Shown: in pieces, positions 1 to 13,040 of the stretch
Position numbering within the stretch: position 1 is the first letter of the stretch
Layout of the letters: the number at the start of each line of letters is the position of its first letter
Origin: Cololabis saira
Lineage: Eukaryota; Chordata; Actinopteri; Beloniformes; Belonidae
DNA length: 64,000 nt
Direction: 5' to 3'
NCBI RefSeq assembly: GCF_033807715.1
Contig: NC_084596.1
Span: 27,974,879-28,038,878, forward strand
Translations under genes and position numbers: made by a program
The notes under the pieces: generated by a model
Told to the model about the DNA's origin: nothing
What the model saw: only the letters and a program-made list of their open reading frames with translations
The model's database searches: none

Positions 1-3000
1 GACAACAAAATGAATGAAACCAAAAACCTGTAAGTCCATAATAAGAAAAACCTGCCTTGTTATCGTATTTCAATTTGTGTTTCTCTCTGAGACACCGTGT
101 TCATGAACTGCGAGATTAGTGGAGATGATAAGCGATCAGCAGCTGCTGGAGTAATCTGTGGAGAACATTTACAGGACATGCTGCTGTTGTGCAAGGTGAA
201 AAATGGGATAATATGGGAATGACTCAAGTGGAAAAATGTGTTTAACCCGTGTCTTTGGGGATTCTCTGGATTAGACTTAAAGAAAATATTAAAGATGCAC
301 TAAAACCGTGGTTATCAAAAATGTTAGTGGACTTAATTATCAATAGAAGTAAAACTAGAGGATTCTTTTGGTCAATCTATATACTTGTTATACTAGCTTT
401 TGCACGTGAGTCATCCAGTATTTTATTTCAGCTGTTGTGCCTTCTCCGTTACTCCCATTCATCCTCTACACAGCCAGACTGTAACATTTTTACCGACCTT
501 GTGAAGATGTTTGCAGTTTTACAACAGTAGAAACTTATGACATGGTCCATTTATGTGACAAGATTATGGAAAAGTTTAACACGTGTCTTTGGAGATTTTC
601 CAGAGAAAAGAACTGCAGAAAGGCTTGGCCTCTTTTTTTTTAATGTTTTTCTATCATCACTCAAACTGCTATGGTGTCATAACTCTCTTCACAGTATGCA
701 AATTTCTTCTCCCATTTCTGTACCACCCCCACACTGCTGTGTCTTTGGCAGTTTCTCTCGTTCTCTTCCTGTTTTTCCATGTAAAGATAATGTATAAACA
801 AGTTGAAAGAAGCTGAAAGTCGCACTCAAAAAGAAAGTCTTGGAGGAAGTAAATATCTGTTTTTTAAAGATAGCAATGTTGGAAAAAGGCATGTTTATCA
901 CTATGACGTGGCAATTTCTTTTTGACATCACTCATTAAGTCTTGGGAACCAAACAAGCTGATTTTTACTCTGACATTGAAATGTTTTCCTGTTCTTGCTT
1001 GAAAAAGATCTTCAGCCGTTCCATAGTTCAGGTGCTCCTCTGTTGCATTTCGAATCATAATACTCCAAATGTTTCACAGAGGAACACGTCTGGACTGAAA
1101 GCAGGTCCGTTTAAGTAGCACCTAGACTCAAAGTGCTGAGTCACACTGTTGTCAAACAATGGGATTTTATTGTATTCCCCCTTTTTTTCTGTTTCTGTCC
1201 CGACTTCTATGAAAACGTTTTGGTGGCAGGAAACTGAAAATGAAAATATCCCTTTCAGAAGAAGAAAAAAACAATACAATTGCATGTCTCGATTTCAGCT
1301 TTCAATGTATTGTATTTAAACAGTTTCCCATTAAAATCGTGATTTGTGAGTTTAAATAACTCACAAATCACTATATTATGTTTTTATTTGTTTATTATAT
1401 AATTAACATGCTATTGCCCAAGGATTGCTTGATTGCTTCTCCAATACATTTTACTTCCTATTATTTGTACTGTTGCTCATTTGCTTCATGACCAAAATAG
1501 AAATTTCTCAAACCAGCAACAAGTAAGGGCTTGCCTTCATTCCGTCTTCCACTGCCACTTTTACTGTCAAGCCCTGAGAGAACTTGAATTTTGCTTACAG
1601 GCACTCTTAAAATTGTGTCTCGCAGATTACCTACTATTATTTCTACGAGACAAAGACAATGACTCAACGTACAAAAAGAAACAGAAACAACAGCTTGAAT
1701 GTAGACACAGAAATGTGTACTTTTCAAGGGTGTGACGAGATGCACATGAAGAAACATGTGAAGCCCAGTATACATGAAGAACAAGTCTTTATAAGATGAC
1801 TAAGAACATGCACATTTGCACAAAACCATTATGAGCCAGTTAAATACCGACACACTGGGGTTATAGTTTCAAAACAGTCGTCAAAATACAATAATTATTG
1901 ACTTGCAAGGCATTTGGGGTGGTCATATTGTAAAATAGCTTCATAACAGTATGAGGGAATGTTCATAATCAACATGAAATCCTAATTATGGTCTCTAAAC
2001 GGTGGATGTAGCTCTCACTCTGAGATTATCCAGACCTTCAGTCTCAGAAGTTTTAATCGTCCACAAAACATCTGAACATCTGAAATGATCCACAGCTTTG
2101 CACGCAACAGCTTTTGTTTGCACAAAGAGCTTTCAGCTGGAGTTATTGTCATCTCGGGTTAGTTTTTTTTTTTAGACAACATGTGGAACTTGATGCAAGT
2201 TTACATTGTTGAGATGCTGAGCAAAGATTGAATAGTTTGCTCACACATCTTAAATATTCTTGAATTCGTAAGTTGATTCTTTATTCTATATTCTAAATTT
2301 TGAACTGAAGTTAAAAAATACATGGACAGTCAAATGTGTGTGGTCATATGGAGAGTTCAATATGTGAGGATTATCAGTTACCGTTAAAAATGTCATTCAA
2401 AGTAACATTTCTTGTTCAACATTGCGCACATGCTTGCTGCTTGCTTAGCCACGCTTCAAAGACAAAGTGAAAACAGAGATATAATTTAATGCTCTACTCT
2501 TTCCAAAATATATGTCAATTTGTCAAAAGTAAACTTATTTCTCATATAGTATTTGTATGGTATGGTATTTGAGACATAGTTTTCAATCTTATTTCTACAG
2601 TATCATTGTTTCATTTTATAACATAACTCCTAAAAGGAACTGTAGCATTAGGAAAATCGATGTAACTGTGGCATTATTGTGCTGTTATAGTTACCATCAT
2701 AGCATGCAACGTTTGGTGTTGAGCTGTTTTCAGCCACAGCTTTGTTCTTACAGTCAACTAAAGCTGTTTACTCTTGTCATCATACACTCCAACAGATGAC
2801 TGGAAAACTATTTTCCTCCACAGACAACAGGGTACACCAAAGTTGTTTCAATTGTGACTGTGTTTGTTTCACAATTTCCAGAACTGGGCTGAGTAAAGAT
2901 ACTGACTTGAACAGCTGCAGAGCTCCAACATGTTGCATTTGTCCAAACCAGATCAGCACTTCCTCTGTGACAGAAGAGGACTTTGTCAATACATTCATAC

Positions 3001-5540
3001 ATATATAGATTTGGAGAAAGCTTATAGATTCCACGGCAGCCTCCACAAGTCCCGGTACATTTGCATCAATTCAGAATTTTTCAGTGTGGAAGCTTGACCT
3101 CTTACAGGAAGCATCGTGTTTATTTGTAGTGGATTTCCATGCCATCATTCTGACGTCTTGTGAGGAGGACACTTGACTGGTTTGATTAAGAACTTTTCTC
3201 ACAGACAAAAAAGATTGAGGCTATCCCGGGAGGACAAATATGAGTATCTCAAGATCTTGTTCACGAATGGCAGGAAAAAGCACCAAGAGATCAACCCTTG
3301 GTTGGTCTGTTACGTCTGTGTGCCTTACTTTTGTGGTGAGAATGATAGATGAGTTGTTAAGCAAAGATCTGGGGTTGAATGACGTTTTTTCTCAGCTGAC
3401 GTTTACAGACTGTTCTGAAAGTTCTGAAATCCAGTAGCAGCTTTAAGAAAACCTGATATCCCTCTGCTATCCCTATGTGCTGTCCCTGCTCTAATAACCA
3501 CCCAAAGTACTCACTGTGGATGTATTTAATGGATGTAAATTGCAGCCGAATGAATACGTTTCTGAACTTCAGGGACAGCTATGTCAGCTGCAGAAAATCA
3601 TTGCGACATGATTTATCTCTAAACTTCAAAAACCATGAAAGGACAATTACTGGACACTAAATCTTCAGAGTGAAACTCTGTTGATAGGTATGCAACTTTA
3701 TCTTGTCTAGCTAACATTTGACTTATTTCCACAGCTCGTGCTAGCAGATGTATACAGAACAGCCATTACTGACTTACTGAATGCATTTTTCTCAACTAAA
3801 TGTGTTCTTATGAAAGTGTTATTTTTAATCTACACACTTCTCCTCAATGTGATCTGGGTCATGACCACGAACAGAGCAATAAATGAGTTGCTCTGCCATC
3901 ACTTGTGTATAGACAAGCATAACTTAATTTTACTGCAGTCATAAATCTAGCAGTGTTTTATTATTTTGGCATCAGTTAGGAATTCAGTGTATTAGCAATC
4001 ACTTGACTGTTTGTCACACACAGTACGTCTGACTATTCATGACTGAGTGTTTCTCATTCCAACACTTGAAGATCAATACCAAACCCACATTAAACTATAC
4101 TTTAAATTAAACTCCCTGTCATGTGATAGATGTTGAGTTTGTCAACAGTGTAAAAGAACTGCTGTAAATGATCATTATTGTGCACCTGAAACAAAAACAT
4201 ATTCATACTGTAAAGGGTTTAAAGGTGGAGTGCTTGCTGAATTGTGTGATTTAAAACTGAGTGTGTGAAGAATGAAACATGTTATTTGGTAGTGTCTGCA
4301 AAAAGGATAACACTTTCACACTGGTGCCAATAAACCTCAGTGCATGAAACAAATAGAGCAGGACCATTGATCCTCTCGTTAAATTGACTGATGAAATTTT
4401 GGCTGTAGAGAAAATGTAAGAAATATCAAGACCTTTGAAGATACATTAACATCTCTGCAGTCACTGCAAAAAGCCTAAGCTGTTGAAAACAAGCCCTGAT
4501 GTCCAATAGAACACATATGATGGCCTTGCAAGCTGCTGTTGCTTATAGTGAAGCATTATGAATACCTCCTGCTTGGATTCCTGTTGTTGTGTGGGTGTTT
4601 TACAGACATTTACCGTTGACATTCCACCTTTCAAAACAATGACTTCACCACAGATTCAGTGACACACTCAACACAGCAGATTATTACCTCTAAGTCAAAA
4701 CATTCATTCCAATGCAAATGTACACATTGACAGCTGCAGTTTACATAAACAGAAGCAGAATACCTTGATGACAGCATGTCAGTGGAATGAGTGTGATGTC
4801 TGATTTCTGCTGCTGCAGGTATGAGGATGAAAACACAGAGTTCAGTCTCTGCTGGTGCATTTACCCGATTGCCTTGTCCACTTAATTGCACACCCATCTT
4901 CCTTGGATCAGAAGTGGGCCCCTTCAAGTCTTCCAAAACCTCAAGGCAGTTTGTTTACAAAGGAAAATAAATCAAAACAGGTCATTTGCTATTAGAGAAA
5001 CCAACAGGAAAGGCAAGTGTTACGATTTATTTAGCAAGAAAACAATATAACACTGATTTATCTGTAAGTTGTAGGTTGGCACAGACATTTGCAGTTTTCA
5101 TCTCAGCAATAAGCATTGACGTGAGATATTTCTGGAGCACTTCATTGTCTAAATTCTGCTGGCACAGGGAGCATCTTTTCTCAGGATTGTCTACATTTTC
5201 CACTTTAATCTGCAGAAGTGGTTCATTATATAAGATAATATATCCCCCATATAAAAAAAGAGCTCTGGTAATGATTATGGTTCTTTCTGACAATAACAAA
5301 TGAGACTACCTGCAGCCTCCACCTTACAGTGGAGATATACGCCCCCTGCTTGTCTCAGGTGAAACAATCTCAAGGTGTCTAACAAAGCGCATTTACAGGT
5401 GGGACAGAAAAAATGCATTTAATTGCGAGGTTGATGAAAAGGCATGTTTTGCTTTCTATATCACATTATGTAGAGATTGCGATTATTTCATTATATTACG
5501 AAGTCGATTATCTTAATCGTCTCGTGAAGATATTTTGGGA
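1..5540. other. non-coding flank upstream of foxq1
   Basis: No open frame here has domain content, codon bias or exon structure that I recognise. The sequence is A+T-rich and mostly unique-looking. It holds one perfect hairpin at 1339-1371, annotated separately. In other vertebrates the gene beyond FOXQ1 is EXOC2, but no exoc2 exon was recognised. The last 300 bases become G+C-richer and probably belong to the foxq1 promoter region. Confidence 0.6.
1339..1371. repeat. perfect 14-bp inverted repeat (hairpin)
   Basis: The left arm gtgatttgtgagtt (1339-1352) and right arm aactcacaaatcac (1358-1371) are exact reverse complements around a 5-nt loop. There is no flanking coding gene or recognisable transposon end, so its role is unknown. 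Confidence 0.75.
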
Positions 5541-5602
5541 CGATCAAAATGTTTTGAAATCTTCTGGCTCCGCCTTGCCGGGTTGGCCGCGAGGTAGTCG
5601 GA

Positions 5603-5608
5603 TATAAA
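5603..5608 (+). promoter_or_regulatory. TATA box of foxq1
   Basis: TATAAA occurs in the context gatataaattg, 189 bp upstream of the foxq1 ATG. That spacing suits a start site near 5630-5640 and a 5' leader of about 160 nt. The surrounding sequence is locally G+C-rich compared with the flank. It is a sequence match only; the transcription start was not observed. Confidence 0.55.
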
Positions 5609-5796
5609 TTGCCGCTCACACACGGTATAGGTGAGACGGTCTTCAGTGTTTTGGCAGGTATGATTGAAAAAACACGCTGCATTGGAAATAGTTCAAGGAC
5701 TTTCACGTCTTGACGCACAAAAAAGGCTTTCCGCGAAGAGCTCTCTTGGACTTTAAACGGATCTGTTATTCTCAACAACAAAAAAAACCTGTAAAG

Positions 5797-6567
5797 ATGA
5801 AGCTGGAGGTGTTGCGTGGGGGCTTATATGAGATTAAAAACACCGAAGTGTCCAGTGATGCAGAGAGCAATGCACAGTCGTTTGTGTGTGCAGAGGAGGA
5901 GCTGGGGTCGGATGGAGACTGCGCGGCGCACAGCCCTCCACCTGTCAGTGCGTGCGGGGGCAGCAAGTCCAAGCCCTACACACGGAGACCCAAACCCCCG
6001 CTGTCCTACATCGCTCTCATCGCCATGGCCATCCGTGATTCTCCCTCCGGACGCCTGACTTTGGCAGATATAAACGACTACCTAATGAAGAATTTCCCGT
6101 TTTTCAGGGGCAGCTACACTGGCTGGAGAAACTCGGTGCGACATAACCTGTCCCTGAATGACTGTTTTCTCAAGGTGCTTCGGGACCCTTCCAGACCCTG
6201 GGGAAAGGACAATTACTGGATGCTCAACCCGAACAGCGAGTACACGTTCGCTGACGGGGTGTTCCGGCGTAGAAGGAAGCGCATTAACGGAAAACACAGC
6301 CGGGAGAAGGAGGTGTGCGAGCCGGCGGAGGAACCGGGGAGCTCCGGGCACCAGCCCGCTGCTGCGACCCCCGCGGCTCATCCCTCTCCCAAGTTCACAA
6401 GCTCATTTGCTATTGAGAGCATCCTCAGCAAGCCGTTTAAAAGGGACTTGAACAAAGAATATTTCCCTATATTTCCTCCCATCTCCTGGCAGCCCTACAC
6501 TGAGCTGTTGGTGCGTCATTCAGAAGCCCCTACGTCATATAAAGCCTCATTTATGGTTCTGCGTTAA
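5797..6567 (+). CDS. foxq1: forkhead box protein Q1 (FoxQ1), C-terminus ended by a MITE
   Basis: This is a nuclear forkhead transcription factor of 256 residues encoded by a single exon. The ATG at 5797 (context aaag-ATG) begins MKLEV, the expected FoxQ1 start; the frame is open upstream but has no earlier ATG. The forkhead domain spans about residues 66-158, with [19 protein letters not shown] at its start, recognition helix [13 protein letters not shown] (112-124) and wing-2 basic run RRRRKR. After it, [11 protein letters not shown] (about 204-214) matches the FoxQ1 C-terminal motif and the FxIxxIL pattern of eh1-like Groucho-binding motifs. The protein is much shorter than human FOXQ1 (403 residues), and no SYPVETLLA-like terminus is seen. 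From position 6543 the frame runs into a MITE, so the residues following YK and the TAA stop (6565-6567) are transposon-derived. The gene is first in a foxq1-foxf2-foxc1 cluster. The identity is secure; the native C-terminus is uncertain, and the a or b teleost paralogue is not decided. Confidence 0.95.
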   Translation: MKLEVLRGGLYEIKNTEVSSDAESNAQSFVCAEEELGSDGDCAAHSPPPVSACGGSKSKPYTRRPKPPLSYIALIAMAIRDSPSGRLTLADINDYLMKNFPFFRGSYTGWRNSVRHNLSLNDCFLKVLRDPSRPWGKDNYWMLNPNSEYTFADGVFRRRRKRINGKHSREKEVCEPAEEPGSSGHQPAAATPAAHPSPKFTSSFAIESILSKPFKRDLNKEYFPIFPPISWQPYTELLVRHSEAPTSYKASFMVLR

Positions 6568-6628
6568 ATCAACGCAGGGCCTACGCCGTAGGGTACGCGT
6601 TATGTAACGCAGTACCATAAATCATCAT
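6543..6628. mobile_element. Harbinger-like MITE in the 3' end of foxq1
   Basis: This is an 86-bp foldback element. It begins AGCCTCATTTATGG and closes with CCATAAATCATCAT, with arms gttctgcgtta and taacgcagtac inside and a palindromic centre (ctacgccgtag). It is flanked by TAA at 6540-6542 and 6629-6631, the 3-bp duplication typical of PIF/Harbinger elements. The second copy at 18848-18977 defines the same termini (AGCCTGATTTATGG in reverse complement). It carries no coding capacity, so it would be mobilised in trans. The right terminus is less well conserved than the left. Confidence 0.75.
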
Positions 6629-6940
6629 TAAGGCATCCTGTCATTTGTACCCCTGCGTGCAGAACAATTACGCTGCTGGGCTTTCAAAGATGAGCAGGAA
6701 AAAGAAAACCTTTTTTTTTTTCCTAACGTTATGTTGAAATCTTAATTTGCATTTGACTTAACTGTGGGGGTACGACTTTTATTTTAAACCACCCCGACAC
6801 TGTCTTTATTTAATCCTCCATTAACTATTTGTTGTTACTGAAAAATATATAATTGACGTTGCTATTTGTTGAACAAACAAGAGAAAATGTGAATTTTGAC
6901 TGTTATGCTCTCCTTTTTTTTTTCTTTTTGTAAAATGTAA

Positions 6941-6946
6941 AATAAA
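6941..6946 (+). terminator. polyadenylation signal of foxq1
   Basis: AATAAA lies 374 nt after the foxq1 stop. It is preceded by T-rich sequence and followed within 40 nt by a GT-rich stretch (ggccagtgtgtttgtcgtg), as expected for a cleavage site. The implied 3' UTR contains most of the MITE. Confidence 0.6.
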
Positions 6947-6969
6947 AAGCAACTCAATGACTGGCCAGT

Positions 6970-8050
6970 GTGTTTGTCGTGTCCTAACTTGCAGTCGTTA
7001 TGGTTGTAGAGCAAAATAAGGTCACCTGAAAGCTGCTGCCAGTGTTGTAACATAATGTTTAAGTGTGTTTATTTGTCTACCATAACGTTCAACTGATTTG
7101 TTGTAAAATTACCAGGAGCTTATTCAGGCTAAATGATAATAATAGCAAGTTGGCCAAAATCATCACATGTGCAAAAGGTATACAAATGGCACATCCTACA
7201 CAAACTTAACTCCAATCCAAAATAGAAAGAAGTGTCCTCAAATTGCTCCTGTTCTCTTTAGACTTTAAATCCAGCATCCCTGGATGTTGCTTGGGTACAA
7301 GTTTGATGCTGCTGATGGTCCTATAGCGCTTTTAATGTTGGCAACTGCTTAAAAAAAAAGAATTTCCAGATTGACAATGATTTGAGTTTGCTAATTCATG
7401 TGTCCAGGGATGTTATCCAGGCTCTGAGAGGTTTACTGACACTTGGACGCTGTCTGTGTGGTATGTTGGCAGCGCTGATGGAAAAAAAGCATGTTTCTCA
7501 TGTCAGAGCACTAACCCTGCGCAGATCCCAAACAAATCACAACCCAGGAGTGTATAGGCTTTTAAGAAACAAGCTGCCATGGTTGCAGAAGAACACACGC
7601 GAGGCCAGAGGGAATCTTTTAAATACGTTCAAAGTCTGTCACTGTATTCCCCGGGGTTCTTGTGTTTTGGCAGTTTGTTCTCAGAATCTGACATTGATGC
7701 ATTAGTCTGCTGTGCAGATGTTATATAATCGCTGCACTCTCTGGGCAGCTTTGAAACTCACCCATATTCAGAACTTGCAAAACAGGCTTCTAAAACTTTA
7801 AATTACTGTAAATTAGAGCATGGCTGCGGTTTTGCTTTTGGTGAAAAGTTCACAAAGGTGATATTGCTGTGACATGTTCAACAACGCTGCGAGGTGGACT
7901 GTCAAATAAGAGAACCAGACTCGAGGTCTACCTGACTCAGTAATGTCCAGTTACTTTCCCTTGATTTGGGTTTAATAGGCCTAAAATAGCCCTAAAATTA
8001 GAGATTAAAAGAAAACACTAATAAAAATTACGTTTATAGGCTTGCATCTC
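6970..8050. other. foxq1-foxf2 intergenic region
   Basis: No gene was recognised. There is no clear transposon or microsatellite. Short unique-looking stretches around 7380-7740 are G+C-richer than their surroundings and could hold regulatory sites, but nothing specific can be supported. Confidence 0.5.
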
Positions 8051-8560
8051 ATTGCGTAAAAGATGCTCCATGGCGGGGGTGGTAGCAAAGTGAAATGTTA
8101 CAGCTCTCTAGTGAGGGATGGTTTTGGAAAGTGAGTTGTGGGAGGAGATTTATCTTCCCGTGGCTGCCTACTGGACCGCGGCCAAATGGGGAGGGCGTTG
8201 TTCCTATCGAGTTCTTGGAGGGATTCGTCGGAGCGGTGATGGTGGGGTTGGGGGGGCGAGAAAGATTTGAGAACTGATAGGTGGTCGAGTTGTGTTTGGC
8301 CGGGTGGATACGCGCAGGCAAAGCCAAGGAGCTTTATCTCCCCTCTCTGTTGGGATTATTGCCAGCAATGGACAGGGAGAGAGAACCGGAGCAGCGGCTG
8401 GTGTATTTTGGTGGCCACTGTTGTAATCTCGTGGAGCCTCGCGCTGCAGGGACACTACATTTTTAAAAATGCCGTATTAAGATAACTTTGATAGTACATG
8501 AAAAGTTACCCACGTGTCATAGACGCCTTGACGTGTTGGAGTCTAATAAGAAGTGCAAAT
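8051..8560 (+). promoter_or_regulatory. foxf2 promoter and 5' leader region
   Basis: This is a G+C-richer block immediately upstream of the foxf2 ATG, free of recognisable repeats. It includes GC-box-like runs (gtggggttgggggggcg near 8240) and a TATA-like tttttaaaaatg near 8459, about 100 bp before the ATG. An in-frame ATG at 8498 precedes the chosen start by 21 codons in a weak context (t at -3). The exact start site cannot be fixed from sequence. Confidence 0.45.
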
Positions 8561-11003
8561 ATGACGACCGAGATTCCCCAGCAACATCTGGATCTTTCCA
8601 ATCCTATCATGCGCTCCGGCCAGACTGCGAGCGCAGCTCTGCTCAGCGCGCAGCCAGTGGTGGAGAGCAGCAGCAACCCAGCCAAGGGGAAAAGGGGGAA
8701 TTCAGGTTTGAGGCGGCCAGAAAAGCCTCCCTACTCCTATATAGCTTTGATTGTGATGGCAATACAAAGCTCGCCATCCAAAAGGCTCACTCTAAGCGAA
8801 ATATATCAGTACCTTCAGGCGCGATTCCCTTTCTTCAGAGGAACATACCAAGGATGGAAAAATTCCGTTAGACACAACCTGTCTTTGAACGAGTGTTTTA
8901 TAAAGCTGCCCAAGGGGCTGGGTAGACCCGGGAAGGGCCATTACTGGACAATCGACCCAGGTAGTGAGTTTATGTTCGAAGAGGGCTCCTTTCGTCGCAG
9001 ACCACGGGGATTTCGTAGGAAATGCCAAGCTCTGAAGCCAATGTACAGGATGGTGAATGGCATCGGGTTCGGTGCGTCCATGCTGCCGCAGAACTTCGAT
9101 TTCCAATCTCCACCAGGCCCGTTAGCATGCCATAACAGCTACAACTTAGACTTGATGGGCAACTCGGTTCCAGGTGGGTTTGAGGGACTCGGAGGAGGGT
9201 ACCACGTCCCACATATGCCATCAAGCTCCGGGACATCTTATATGGCTGCATGTCAGTCGGCCTCTAACGCAGACTACTGCCCGGACAGCAGCAGCAGCCC
9301 CCTGCAGTCTCCCCCGGCGATGGACTGTCAGTCTGCGTATGCAAATGCTGCTTCGCACTGGAGCGCACCTGGAGTGTCCTCATACATCAAACCGCAGTCT
9401 CTGGTATCAAGCAGTCCCAACTCCTCTGCTGTGTCCAATTACTCTATGGATCAGGGTTATCTGCACCATAATGCACGAGAGTCTTCTGACATTTCAGGTA
9501 GAGCCTCGCTTATATCTTGTACATAGCTTTTTCTTTTGTGTTTATACGCTTCGATTCAGTCCTAAATTCAATAAACAGGCCTCGATGTGACTAACGGATC
9601 TCAGCAAAGACACGTCACAAAACAGATGTTTCTTGTGGAAGTGATCATTTGCGGGGGAGAAAACAATGTATAAAAAAATGTTTATCTTGATTTATTTTAA
9701 TTTTATTAAGCTATAAGTTGATCAGAAAAATCTATTTTGGATATGAAATATTACATCCATGAGCCTGCGGAAAAAACACAAAGAATAACATGCGATGAAA
9801 AATGAAATGAATGAAGAAAGAAAGAATGAATGACTTAATGAAAAATATACATATAAATAAATTGAGAAAACAGCTCTTTGATTTTTTATATTTCTGTGGG
9901 GGATTTTGGTTTGAGTGATTGATAATTTGCATTGTTTTGGCCGGCTCACAATTTGTTAAAATATGTTCAATGGCTTTCATTAACTATAGCTCAAGAAAAA
10001 TGGCTATAAGTCACAACAAAAGTAAGCTACTAAATCCGCAAATATTATTAGAAATGAAAATAAAACTTCGCAATATAAAATTACAATACAAAGGTTATTT
10101 TTAAGGCTTTTAAAATCAGCTACATCTGCCTGCAGGATTATTGTATTAGGGCCTCTGGTATTATTGCACAGCCCCTTTCATTGTCTTAATTTCCAAAACC
10201 GGTTCATACACCAAAATAATTCAGTACCCCTATATGATTTATAAAGGTTATATGAGTCATAGTTTTGATTCAATATATCCCAAAAATGGATAATTCATCC
10301 GCAATCTTTGAATTAATCTGTTGATTTTCTTTCTTGATTCTGCTTCTCATTTTATTTTACATTCTAAAATTCAGGAAATTAAACTTTTTTGCCACGTGTG
10401 ATCAAAATTCAAAATTTGAAACTTTAATAGATAATCAAACATAGTTTTTAAAATACGTTTATACTTATGTGTATGTAATGCTTTACTAATTTTCACCAAC
10501 AGATGTCAAGAACGTTGTTGCTCATAATAATTTTCAACATATCACCAAACTTGTTTTGTCAGTTAGTTGTTTTTGTTTGTTTGTTTTTACAAATGTCGGA
10601 TAAATAATGTATAAGACAATAGCTACATATTTATAATCATGAACATATGAGTACAGATCTTGACACTGTTTTGTAAAGGTCACCCACCGTTTTACTCAAA
10701 ATATTAATTCAAACATGCATTTTAAGTAAAAGACTACTTAACATCAAATGCCATGTATTTAATTTAACGACAATGCATACAGTTTAACCGAATACATGCT
10801 GACAGTTTGTGACCTGTTTGTTTACAGTGGGATTGTCTCGATATTCCGGACACTCAGCTGCTTCTGTGCGTGACAGGAAGGAATTTGTTTTGAACTTTAA
10901 CGGAATCTCTTCCCTCCATCCCAGCACCGGAAGATCTTACTATCCCCAACCTCATCACCACCACCAAAGCGTCTACCAGGACGTGAAGCCATGTGTAATG
11001 TGA
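8561..11003 (+). CDS. foxf2: forkhead box protein F2 (FoxF2), two exons: join(8561..9497,10828..11003)
   Basis: This nuclear forkhead transcription factor acts in vertebrate mesenchyme, pericyte and smooth-muscle programmes. It has 370 residues in two exons. The start MTTEIPQQ is typical of FoxF2; an in-frame ATG 21 codons upstream (8498) is in poorer context. The forkhead domain covers about residues 53-147, from [20 protein letters not shown] through recognition helix [13 protein letters not shown] (101-113) to [16 protein letters not shown]. The FoxF-specific tail [14 protein letters not shown] follows. Exon 1 ends ...ESSDIS plus one base at tcag|gtagag, and exon 2 starts at ttacag|tgggattg, so a phase-1 intron of 1330 bp splits the Val codon. 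Exon 2 encodes [23 protein letters not shown], a His-rich run and the terminal DVKPCVM, matching FOXF2 exon 2. It lies 2 kb after foxq1 and 8.4 kb before foxc1, on the same strand. The a or b teleost paralogue is not resolved. Confidence 0.96.
9498..10827 (+). other. foxf2 intron 1
   Basis: This is a 1330-bp phase-1 intron with donor GTAGAG at 9498 and acceptor tgtttgtttacag ending at 10827. It is strongly A+T-rich. Inside it I see homopolymer and A+T-rich simple sequence but no recognisable transposon or gene. Reading through the donor would give an in-frame stop at 9524-9526 and a short FoxF2 lacking the C-terminal exon. Confidence 0.85.
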
Positions 11004-11186
11004 CAAGAAGAGGCAAACAGTTTCTATCTGAACTGAATCCGGGCGAAGATGAAGTTTTACAAAATATTTTCCTCATGAAGCACCGACTAAGTTTGACATT
11101 TAAAAAAATATACAGTTTCTTCAAATAGTGGTTATGATGTGGAAACTTATGACACTTCATATTCTCCTTACAAGTCTGACTTTATT

Positions 11187-11192
11187 AATAAA
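11187..11192 (+). terminator. polyadenylation signal of foxf2
   Basis: AATAAA lies 184 nt after the foxf2 stop, followed by a short GT-containing stretch. It is the first canonical hexamer downstream of exon 2, so it is the likely end of the transcript. Confidence 0.55.
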
Positions 11193-12654
<1,462 letters not shown>

Positions 12655-13040
12655 CAAGTCAATTTTATTTATAAAGCACACTTCACATTACAAGCATGGA
12701 CTCAATGTGCTCAAAAATACATAAACAAACAAATAAACAAAATTACAAGTTTACAATAACAGAAATAGATAACGAGTATGACAAGAGAAAAAAAAACAAT
12801 AATAACAACCATAATTCCATTTTAACAAAAGTGCAATCACCCTGCATAAGTTTAGGCAAACGCCTGTGCAAAAAGGAACGTTTTTAGTCTGCTTTTGAAA
12901 GTGAGCACTGTTGGAGCAGACCTTAGTTCCTGTGGCAAGGAATTCCAGAGAGTGGGACCGTAGTGACTGAAAGCCCCACGAGCAGATAGTGTGGATTCTA
13001 GGAATGATTAGAAATACTCTTATTTGATGATCTAAGGCTT
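12655..13040. mobile_element. teleost interspersed repeat, probably LINE-derived
   Basis: It begins with the hallmark agtcaattttatttataaag followed by 'cactt...caatgtgctcaaa', and passes an A-rich, aacaat-rich middle. It ends in 'ttttagtctgcttttgaaagtgagcactgttggagcag...ttccagagagtgggacc'. Many teleost genomes carry thousands of copies with these phrases. It has no intact coding frame. The class is assigned from memory of the consensus, not from a search. Confidence 0.55.

Noticed and set aside
5816..6451. Alternative + and - frames within foxq1
   Set aside because: They overlap the forkhead domain in the wrong frame.
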